A DNA stretch of 64,000 nt, from assembly GCF_000327505.1 (NCBI RefSeq), contig NC_019942.1:62001-126000 (forward strand). Direction: 5' to 3'. The first letter of the stretch is position 1; each line of letters begins with the position of its first letter. Position numbers and translations under genes: made by a program. Of the stretch, positions 9,713 through 17,700 are shown one piece after another. Origin of the DNA: Aciduliprofundum sp. MAR08-339 (GTDB lineage: Archaea; Thermoplasmatota; Thermoplasmata; Thermoplasmatales; Aciduliprofundaceae). The notes under the pieces are model-generated. The model saw nothing but the letters and a program-made list of their open reading frames with translations, was not told where the DNA came from and did not search any database.

Positions 9713-10954
9713 ATGGTAAAGATGGTAAGAGCGCGGTTTCTTGGAGGCGCAGAGGAGGTTGGAAGCCTCGGATTGTACATGGAATTCGATGAGTTGAGAT
9801 TGCTTTTTGATTATGGGCTCACTCCCTCAAAACCTCCCGCGTATCCCCTACCTGCTCCCCCCGTGGATTCCATGTTTCTAACCCATGTGCATCTTGACCA
9901 TTCGGGCATGGTGCCGAAAATCTCAACAGCCTATGAGGCAAACATATATGCAACAGAGCCAACAAACGCCGTTCTTCCCCTCATGCTCAACGATACAATC
10001 AAGGTAGCCAATATTGAGGGTTTTCCCATTCCATACACAAAGGAGGAGGTTGAAAGCACCACGGATGCGCTCATACCCGTTGAGTACGGAAAGCCCGTTG
10101 AACTTGGCTCATTGGATATAGTGCCCCACAGTGCGGGACACATTCCCGGCAGTGCAATGTACGAGATAAGGGACGATAAAACCATACTCTTCACAGGAGA
10201 TATACAGACCGTAAATACCCATCTCGTATGGGGCACAAAGCCCGTGAAGACTGATGTGCTTATCATGGAGAGTACCTACGCGGGCAGGGAGCACCCTCCC
10301 AGGGACGAAGTGGAGAGAAATTTCCTGGAAAAGATTGAGGAAATCGTGGAACGCGGAGGAAAGGCAGTGGTTCCTGTATTTGCAGTTGGCAGAACCCAGG
10401 AGATCATGCTGATACTGGCAAAAACTGATTATGATGTTTGGATAGATGGTATGGGCAGGTTCATAACAAACCTATTCCTACAGTATCCACAGTACCTGAG
10501 ATCCGCAAAAAAGTTGAAAAGGGCGAGGAACAAGATGAACATTGTTAGAAGGAGGAGTGACAGAAGAAAGGCACTAAATGGGGATGTGATCGTTGCCACC
10601 GGAGGCATGCTTGAGGGGGGTCCCGTTCTGCATTACATAAACCACCTGAAAAATGATAGGAGAAGTGGGATTCTTCTCACAGGATATCAGGTTGAGGGTA
10701 CAAATGGAAGATTGCTCATGGACGAGGGAATACTCGAACTCTACGGGATAAAAGAGAAAATAGATATGGAATTGAATTTCTTTGACTTTTCCGCCCATGC
10801 GGGACATTCAGAACTCGTGGAATTCGCCGAAAAATGCTCACCTGAGAAGATAATACTGATGCACGGCGATAACAGAGAGGCTCTGGCAAAGGATTTGAAA
10901 AATATGGGCTTTGATGTGTTCCTTCCGAAAAACGATGAAGAGTTCCTTATTTAG
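9713..10954 (+). CDS. Beta-CASP metallo-beta-lactamase ribonuclease (archaeal CPSF2-like)
   Basis: 413 residues. The MBL motif THVHLDHSG (about 57-65), the later [15 protein letters not shown] and the beta-[14 protein letters not shown] plus [16 protein letters not shown] near the C-terminus are all present. There is no N-terminal KH region, so it is the short aCPSF2 class rather than aCPSF1. It should process or degrade RNA. TATA-like CTTTAAATAGG about 25 bases upstream supports a leaderless start at 9713, with ATG 9722 as the alternative. rpoK overlaps its end on the other strand. Confidence 0.88.
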   Translation: MVKMVRARFLGGAEEVGSLGLYMEFDELRLLFDYGLTPSKPPAYPLPAPPVDSMFLTHVHLDHSGMVPKISTAYEANIYATEPTNAVLPLMLNDTIKVANIEGFPIPYTKEEVESTTDALIPVEYGKPVELGSLDIVPHSAGHIPGSAMYEIRDDKTILFTGDIQTVNTHLVWGTKPVKTDVLIMESTYAGREHPPRDEVERNFLEKIEEIVERGGKAVVPVFAVGRTQEIMLILAKTDYDVWIDGMGRFITNLFLQYPQYLRSAKKLKRARNKMNIVRRRSDRRKALNGDVIVATGGMLEGGPVLHYINHLKNDRRSGILLTGYQVEGTNGRLLMDEGILELYGIKEKIDMELNFFDFSAHAGHSELVEFAEKCSPEKIILMHGDNREALAKDLKNMGFDVFLPKNDEEFLI

Positions 10955-11120
10955 CCCTCTTCACGGTTATGGGAATAATCCCCTTTTCAAACTCGTACAT
11001 TGCAATATCCAGAGGATCAACTATGTCCTCCGGCAAATGAATCAGAACAGGAGCGCCCATTGATATTTGAAGGGCTCGTGCGCCGATTATGCGCGCTTTC
11101 TCAAATCTCGTGTACTCCAT
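10947..11120 (-). CDS. rpoK: DNA-directed RNA polymerase subunit K (Rpb6/omega)
   Basis: 57 residues, essentially all Rpb6 core: [20 protein letters not shown] then [19 protein letters not shown]. It stabilises the large RNA polymerase subunits. ATG 11120 is preferred to GTG 11129, because that GTG falls within the GGTGGG ribosome site. It overlaps the end of the opposite beta-CASP gene by 8 bases. Confidence 0.95.
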   Translation of the reverse strand: MEYTRFEKARIIGARALQISMGAPVLIHLPEDIVDPLDIAMYEFEKGIIPITVKRAK

Positions 11121-11184
11121 AAAACCCACCAGAGGTGCTTAATCCCTTTTCATATTTAAATTTTTAGATGCGATAAATCCAAAT

Positions 11185-12525
11185 ATGCGAGGGAAATGTA
11201 AGGACGTGTACATAGGCATGGACGACACGGATTCACGCAGCGGGATGTGCACCACATACCTTGTAAAGGTTCTTGTTGAAGAGTTTCAAAAGGAGGGGTT
11301 TGATCTTATCGGTCCCCCGAGACTGGTTAGATTGAATCCTAACATACCCTGGAAAACGAGGGGCAACGGTGCCGTGGTTCTAAGAGTTGGAAGGGGATAC
11401 GGGGAGAAAAGAATAGTGGGAGAAATCAGGGGAAGAAAAATCCATGCCTACAGGAACGGCAAGAACATATCCCTAGAACTGAAAGATATTGTGGAAAAGG
11501 TGAAAAATTATTTTGTTCTTGAGAATGATTCCACAAACCCGGGCATTGTGATATCAGAGAGAAAACTACCAGAAAAATTGTACTGGATAACGGTCAGAGG
11601 TGTGGTCTCTCTGGATTATGTTGAAGGGATATTGAAAGAGCACGGGGCAAAATACGCAAAATTCAAAAATGGACGTGGCATAATTGGAGCATCTGCAGGT
11701 ATTGCATGGAGGGCAAGGCATTTCACCTACGAACTTCTCACCTACCTTCCAGAGGATAGGTGGAACAAGGAAAGGTTCATAGATGCCAGGAGCGTAATTG
11801 AGATGGACAGTGAAATAAAGAGCACCTTCGATAACTACGACTATGAAAACGGATACGTCGCCATTGTACCCCATTCAAAAACCCCCGTACTTTACGGTAT
11901 CAGGGGCACGGACCCGGACGATTTAATAAGGGCCAAGGATATGATCATAAGTGAGCAGTACGACTCCTGGTTCCTGTTTCTTACAAACCAGGGCAGTGAC
12001 GACCACATAGTTTCCAAAAAAATAGGGGAAATAGGGATGAACGAGAACGTTAAAATCAGGGGCAAAGTTACAGCAAAGCCCAGAAAAATTGAGGGAGGGC
12101 ACGTGATCCTCACACTGAGGGATAATACGGGCGAGATTGACTGTGCAGCCTACGAACCAACCAAAAATTTCAGGAGGATAGTGGAAGGACTCATTGAAGG
12201 AGACGAGATAGAAGTTTACGGAAGCGTACGCAGTGAGCCAAGAAGCGTAAACATTGAAAAAATACACGTGCTCAAACTGGCAGAAAAAAGGGTAAAGGTC
12301 TCAAATCCCGTATGTCCAAAATGTGGAAGAAAAATGGAAAGCATTGGAAGGGGAAAGGGCTACAGATGCCGCAAATGCGGATTCAAACTACCTGAAAGTG
12401 CAGCCATCTACCGGATAGTTGAGAGGGAAATAAAAGAGGAGTGGTACGAGGTGCCTGTAATAGCCAGGAGACACCTTGCAAAACCCCTGAAAATAATGGG
12501 AAAAAGGTCATCTAAGATATTTTAA
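11185..12525 (+). CDS. tiaS: tRNA(Ile2) 2-agmatinylcytidine synthetase TiaS
   Basis: 446 residues. Starts YIGMDDTDSRSGMCTTYL (family N-terminal motif), then the kinase-like core and IIGASAGIAWR near residue 175. An OB-fold follows (about 290-360; KIRGKVTAKPRKIEGGHVILTLRD) and a C4 zinc ribbon (CPKCGRKM ... CRKCGF, about 375-400). It attaches agmatine to C34 of tRNA-Ile(CAU) so that AUA is read as Ile. Length is normal. Tail-to-tail overlap of 18 bases with the next minus-strand gene. Confidence 0.95.
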   Translation: MRGKCKDVYIGMDDTDSRSGMCTTYLVKVLVEEFQKEGFDLIGPPRLVRLNPNIPWKTRGNGAVVLRVGRGYGEKRIVGEIRGRKIHAYRNGKNISLELKDIVEKVKNYFVLENDSTNPGIVISERKLPEKLYWITVRGVVSLDYVEGILKEHGAKYAKFKNGRGIIGASAGIAWRARHFTYELLTYLPEDRWNKERFIDARSVIEMDSEIKSTFDNYDYENGYVAIVPHSKTPVLYGIRGTDPDDLIRAKDMIISEQYDSWFLFLTNQGSDDHIVSKKIGEIGMNENVKIRGKVTAKPRKIEGGHVILTLRDNTGEIDCAAYEPTKNFRRIVEGLIEGDEIEVYGSVRSEPRSVNIEKIHVLKLAEKRVKVSNPVCPKCGRKMESIGRGKGYRCRKCGFKLPESAAIYRIVEREIKEEWYEVPVIARRHLAKPLKIMGKRSSKIF

Positions 12526-13188
12526 AACCTCCTTTCTGGCATTGTTTCTCTCCTCATCGGTCAATGCTGGCATCTCTCCAGGGGTTCCATTCTTGGATTC
12601 ATGGGACAAGAACATCCCCTCGCTGACCACTCCAAAAAACTCAGCCGGAGGAAGGAGAGCAACTGCGAGTTTTTCACCCTCTTTCACACTCTCAATATTA
12701 GTTACCACAGTTACTACCTTTCCAACGTTAACATTGCATATCCTCAACTTACTTGCATTTGGATGCTTCATCACACTCTCCACCTCACCTATGCGGATAT
12801 CAACAGCGTACTCGGGCTTGGATGGCAGTTTGAGCCGATTTTCAAGATTGTACAGAATGTTGAGACAGAATTTTATATGGGCTATACTGAGAGCACTGAA
12901 CTTCATACCCTTCAACCTGGTCGCCCACTCATTTCCTCCAAGAATATTAACAATATCCACGCAGAATTTTTTAATATCTTCAAGAATGGTTTTGAGATCT
13001 TCCAACTCGCCGTAAGAGTACTTCAACTCCATTATTTTTGCCTCCAGTTCCTTCAAAATGCCACTCTTTTTAACATCCCTCATATTCCCAATGTACTTCT
13101 CCATATCTCTCACGCATTTCTCGGCCATCAGGATCCTGGCATCGCTTGCGGTGTCCATACCCACCCAATATTTTTCCAATAAATACAT
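12508..13188 (-). CDS. tRNA-binding (EMAP/CsaA-type OB-fold) domain protein
   Basis: 226 residues: an N-terminal helical part and a C-terminal OB-fold of the tRNA_bind family (VDIRIGEVESVMKHPNASKLRICNVNVG ... VVTNIESVKEGEKLAVALLPPAEFFGVVSEGMF), like the MetRS C-terminal appendix. A longer frame exists to 13251, but a clear TATA box (13214-13222) lies between, 26 bases before ATG 13188, so the leaderless ATG at 13188 is the start. Likely a tRNA or aminoacylation cofactor; partner unknown. Confidence 0.85.
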   Translation of the reverse strand: MYLLEKYWVGMDTASDARILMAEKCVRDMEKYIGNMRDVKKSGILKELEAKIMELKYSYGELEDLKTILEDIKKFCVDIVNILGGNEWATRLKGMKFSALSIAHIKFCLNILYNLENRLKLPSKPEYAVDIRIGEVESVMKHPNASKLRICNVNVGKVVTVVTNIESVKEGEKLAVALLPPAEFFGVVSEGMFLSHESKNGTPGEMPALTDEERNNARKEVLKYLR

Positions 13189-13213
13189 TTTTCCTCGGTA
13201 TGAGGAGGAAAAA

Positions 13214-13222
13214 GTATATATA
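13214..13222 (-). promoter_or_regulatory. TATA box of the tRNA-binding protein gene
   Basis: GTATATATA, centred about 26 bases from ATG 13188 on the minus strand. It decides the start: anything upstream of it cannot be transcribed from this promoter. Confidence 0.6.
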
Positions 13223-13274
13223 CCCCCCACGTGATACATATCGTCAGACAAAAATTTGAAAAGAGGCAGTTGGA

Positions 13275-13625
13275 ATGTCGGATTCCATAAGGATCACCAT
13301 AAGGCTATCCCGCAATGCGGCGGAGAAGATGGAAGAACTCGTCAAGAGCGGTGAGTTCAAAAACATATCGGAGGTTGTGCGCACAGCCATTGAAAATTTC
13401 CTTGCAGAAAAATTTGCTCCCAGAAACATTGAGAAGATAAGCGTTGATCTGCCAAAGGCCACAGTGGCAATGCTCACACGTCTCGTGGAGGAGGGAGACG
13501 CTGTGGACCTGGACGATGCCATACGCACCGCAGTCAGGGAGTACGTAAGAAAGCAGATTTCCATGCTTGCAAAGGAGAGCATAGAAAGGGGGCTGAAGGA
13601 GGAACTGGAGGAGGGTGAGATATAA
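13275..13625 (+). CDS. Tandem ribbon-helix-helix DNA-binding protein upstream of ftsZ (CdrS-like role)
   Basis: 116 residues containing two RHH units in one chain: IRITIRLSRNAAEKMEELV...ISEVVRTAIENFL (about 5-44) and EKISVDLPKATVAMLTRLV...LDDAIRTAVREYV (about 53-93), followed by an acidic tail. One chain can therefore form the intramolecular equivalent of an RHH dimer. It is directly followed by ftsZ with no spacer. In haloarchaea an RHH protein (CdrS) regulates ftsZ expression; a similar role here is inference. ATG 13275 is the first usable start. Confidence 0.85.
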   Translation: MSDSIRITIRLSRNAAEKMEELVKSGEFKNISEVVRTAIENFLAEKFAPRNIEKISVDLPKATVAMLTRLVEEGDAVDLDDAIRTAVREYVRKQISMLAKESIERGLKEELEEGEI

Positions 13626-14678
13626 TTGAGCATAGAATCCCTTTTCAGAAGGGCCTCCGCCTACGCTCTCGCTGGCCAAGGGTTCTATGAGGATAAGATC
13701 AACGTAGTGGTGGTTGGTGTCGGAGGGGCGGGCTGCAACGCAGTTAACAGAATGAAAAAATTGGGTTTATCCACCCCCACAATTGCCATAAACACGGATA
13801 TGGCACATTTGATGAGCATAGAGGCTGATAAAAAAATCCTCCTAAAAAAGGGCACGAGAGGTCTCGGAGCAGGTGGGCTTGTGGAGAGGGGAGAGAGCAG
13901 TGCCATTCTCGCAAGGAAGGAAATCGCGGAATTTTTCAAGGGTGTGGATGTTGCATTCATAACCACAGGTCTTGGCGGGGGCACTGGAACCGGAGCAACG
14001 CCCGTGATTGCGGATATTGCAAGGGAATTTGGGGCACTCGTTATAACAATAGCCACACTACCATTCAAAATAGAGAAGGCAAGATTCTCCAGAGCCAAGG
14101 ATGGTCTAAGAAGAATTGTAAAATCTTCAAACACAGTGATCGTGCTGGAAAACGATAAACTCATGAAAATTGTGCCCAATTTACCGCTTCAAAAGGCATT
14201 TATGGTCATGGACCAACTGGTGAGCTATACCATCATTTCATTTATTGACGTGCTCACAAAGCCCTCACTTATGAACATAGATCTCTCAGATCTGAGAAGA
14301 TTAATGGCAAGCGGCCGTTTTTCCACAATTCTCATAGGGGAAGGTGATACATACGATCCAAGAAAGATAGTCACTGATGCCCTCAACAGGCCGCTCATAA
14401 TGGATATGGACTACTCAAAGGCGAAGGGAGGGCTAATACACATAACCACAGGGGAGGATGTCCCCATTTCAAAGATCCACGCCGCCATAGACGCCATATC
14501 ATCCATGCTGGAAGATAATTCAAATATAATAATCGGGGCAAGAATAGACCCTGAGTTTGGTGATAGAATGCGTGTCCTTGTTGTTCTCACGGACATAAAG
14601 ATTCCCCTTCTGGAAGAGCGCTATGAGATGGGTGGAGAAAAACTACAAAAAGATTTGAGTCTGGAGAAGATAAGGTAA
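13626..14678 (+). CDS. ftsZ: Cell division GTPase FtsZ
   Basis: 350 residues. Shows VGVGGAGCNAVNRM (30-43), the tubulin signature GGGTGTGATP (117-126) and the T7-loop N217-I-D219-L-S-D222, so both GTP binding and hydrolysis residues are present. It polymerises into the division ring. The start is a TTG directly after the preceding TAA, with GGTGAGAT four bases earlier as ribosome site, indicating tight coupling to the RHH gene. The giant repeat-protein gene follows 46 bases later on the same strand. Confidence 0.95.
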   Translation: MSIESLFRRASAYALAGQGFYEDKINVVVVGVGGAGCNAVNRMKKLGLSTPTIAINTDMAHLMSIEADKKILLKKGTRGLGAGGLVERGESSAILARKEIAEFFKGVDVAFITTGLGGGTGTGATPVIADIAREFGALVITIATLPFKIEKARFSRAKDGLRRIVKSSNTVIVLENDKLMKIVPNLPLQKAFMVMDQLVSYTIISFIDVLTKPSLMNIDLSDLRRLMASGRFSTILIGEGDTYDPRKIVTDALNRPLIMDMDYSKAKGGLIHITTGEDVPISKIHAAIDAISSMLEDNSNIIIGARIDPEFGDRMRVLVVLTDIKIPLLEERYEMGGEKLQKDLSLEKIR

Positions 14679-14712
14679 AATTTAAATCGGGAAGTTTAAT
14701 AAGAGTTAATAA

Positions 14713-14718
14713 GGAGGT
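14713..14718 (+). promoter_or_regulatory. Shine-Dalgarno site of the giant repeat protein
   Basis: GGAGGT, six bases before TTG 14725. It excludes TTG 14719, which touches the site, and shows the gene is translated from a leadered, probably ftsZ-operon, transcript. Confidence 0.6.
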
Positions 14719-14724
14719 TTGAAA

Positions 14725-17700
14725 TTGCCAAGTCCATATCTTAGCAGGATAAAACTCGAGAAAGAGTTAGAGAAAAGGGCACAGGAAATTAAGCAAAAAA
14801 GGGAGAGGTCAGAGAAACTCATAAAGGATATTGAATCTGGCCTAAACATTCTCAAAAAATATGTGGATGTGGGGACATATTTAAATGATTTCAAAAAGGC
14901 CAAGGATGCCTTTTCAATCAAGGATTTTGATAAGGCACTTGGAATCCTAGAACCAATGTTCACCAAGCTGAGCAGTGAGGCCACCAAGGTATTTGAAGAG
15001 AACGAGAAAAAGATCGCCAAACTTCTTTCCTCCGGAAAAATAGAAGATTCTGCAAAAATAAAGGCGAATATGGATGAGGCAAAATCCAAACTCTCCACAA
15101 ATTTTGTTGAAAGTTTGAACATAATGGAAAACATTTCATTGCAGATTTCATCTTCCCTAAAAGACCTTGCGGAAAGAAGGAGAAGAGAGATACTCGCAAA
15201 AATAACGGGTCTTGAAAATTTTGAGGATATAAAAGAGGAAATTGAAAAAATCAGCGGTTCCTCTCTGGAAATACTGGATTCCCTAGAAAAAATTGAGAAA
15301 AAGATAAGGGATAGGGTAAAGAAAATAATGAATGAGAAAATAACCGAGGCAGACAAGCTCATAGCCATAGCAAAATCAGCCCACTACACCCTACCTGTGG
15401 ATGAGGGCAAGAAAAACGATGCTGAAAATGCGCTGAAAAACGGAGATTTCCCCGCAGCGATAAGGGCCTCCAACGAGTATCTCAAGGATACAAAAAGCGC
15501 ATTTAAGCTGTTCTTCACCAAGATTATAGACATATCCAAGATCCTGATCGGAGAAGGGGAAGCGATGGGGGAGGATATGAGCGGTCCCAAATCCCTTCTG
15601 GAGAGGGCAAAGGAGGCCTATGAAAAAGAAGAACTTGAAGAGGCCGTGAACCTTGTAAGAAAGGCCACCGAGGAAGCCGAGAAAATAAAACTCAGAAAGG
15701 TCATGGACCTCATAAAAATAGCAAGGGATAGACTTCTGGAGGCAAAGAACAACGGCATTGACATAGGCCCATATCTATCAATGATAGAGAATGCAAGAAA
15801 TTTCATAAAAATAGGCAAGCACAAAAGGGCCTACGATACTGTGCAAAACGCCATAAATATGGTTGAGAGGAGAGTAAATCTTTATTCACAACTCAAAAGT
15901 GAGATAAAGGAACTGAAGGATACCATTGAAGGTTTCAAAAGGGAAAACATAATTTTGGAGGGGGTTGAGGACAAACTTGCTGATATTGAGAAGAAGGTGG
16001 ATGAAAAGCCAGAGGATGCAGAGAGGATGATAGATGACCTGAAAAATTTAATCAAGGTAAACATCAGGGAAATAGCCACCTCCCTAACCCAGGAAATAAA
16101 CTCCAGGATATCCAAGGCCCAGGAGGCGGGAATTGACCTTGAGGATTTGAAAATCGAGGTTGACAACACCTACAAATTAATTGAGGAGGAAAATTACAAG
16201 GATGCCATAATAACCCTTCGTAAGATTGAGGAGAGATTGTACACGAACATCCTTGATTCAATAAAATCCCGCATCTCAGATTTTGAGAAATACGAGGAGT
16301 TAAAAAGAGAGCTGGAAGATCTCAAAAATTATGTGGATTCAGGGGATATAGATAGCTCTCTTGAAAAGGTAAAGGCCATGGAGAGTGAGGTTTTCAAGAT
16401 AGAAGCAAAGAAATACGAAGATATGCTGATTGACTTGGAGAGCAAGTGTGACTTCCTCAGATCTCTCGGAGAGGACGTATCAAAAATAGAGGAGTACATA
16501 AACTCCGCAAGGAATGCTCTTAATTCCAAGGATCTTGGAAAGGTAGAAGAACACGTTAAGGAGGCAAGGGCACTTATTGAGACATTTTCAAAGAGCATAG
16601 CACAGAGAGCATTTGAATCCGCAAAGGATTCCCTAGACGATGCGATCAGAGCCGGCATAGACGTGAAGAAAAATGGAATAGAGGATATGCTCACTGAGGC
16701 TGAAAAATGCCTTAAAAACGGAGATTACCAGGGAGTTCTTGAACACACATCCAAGTTGAAGAAGTTGGTGCAGGAACTTATTGGTAAAATTAAGAAATTG
16801 GATGAGAGAAGAGGTGCACTTGAAAACAGATTGGAAGAACTAAGAGATATGGGGCTGAAAGTTAATGAACTGGAAAAACTGCTCAAAGATATAGAGAGGG
16901 AAATCAAAGAGAACAACTTTGATTCTGCAGAAGAATTAACAAATCAGGGATTTGAGAGAGCAACTCTTATCCAACTGGAGGAGAAAATAGAAGCCCTGAA
17001 AGATGAAATAGAAGCGCTGGGAAGAATAATGAGGGATTTCAATTTGAGAAAGGAGTACCTGAGCATAACTGGAGAGTTCTTTTTGAAGTACAGGAATAAG
17101 GAGTATGAGGCTCTTGAAGAGGTGGGAAAAGAGACACTTGAAAAATTGAGAAAATCTGTGGAGAAGGTGTTTGAAAATTACGTTTCTCAGATTGAGAGTA
17201 TGGTTCAGGATCTTCAGGACATGGGTGCAACCATCAACACAAAACCAATCAGGGAAGGAAAAGAGATGTTCTGGGGAGGAGACATCATAGGCGCATTTTC
17301 CATCCTAAAGAAATTTGAGGAGGATGTGAAGAGAATTCACGGAGACAAGATGAAACTTCAGGAGATTGAAGATAGGATCTCCTCCCTCCTGGCAATAATG
17401 TCCTCTCTGGGTCTGAACTCTGACAAATTTGCAGAGAGGATAAAAGAGATTGAGGAAATTGAAGATAACACAGAAAAAATAAGCAAACTTGAAGAACTCC
17501 TAAAGGAGTTAGAAGATGCGATAAGAGAGAAGATAAATGCCATCCTTTCCACCGTAGAAAATGAACTTGACAAAATGCGCAGGATGGGAGAGGATGTGAC
17601 TGCGGCCGAGGGCATGATCTCACGTGCTAGAAGCCAAATGAACCAAGGAAATTATAAGACTGCACTTTATTTGATGTTTGAAGCCCTAGAAGAGGTGGAG

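Noticed and set aside
14706-15368. 220-residue minus-strand ORF opposite the giant repeat protein
   Set aside because: Ser/Phe/Leu-rich low-complexity shadow of the Lys/Glu-rich coding strand, with no motif, promoter or ribosome site.
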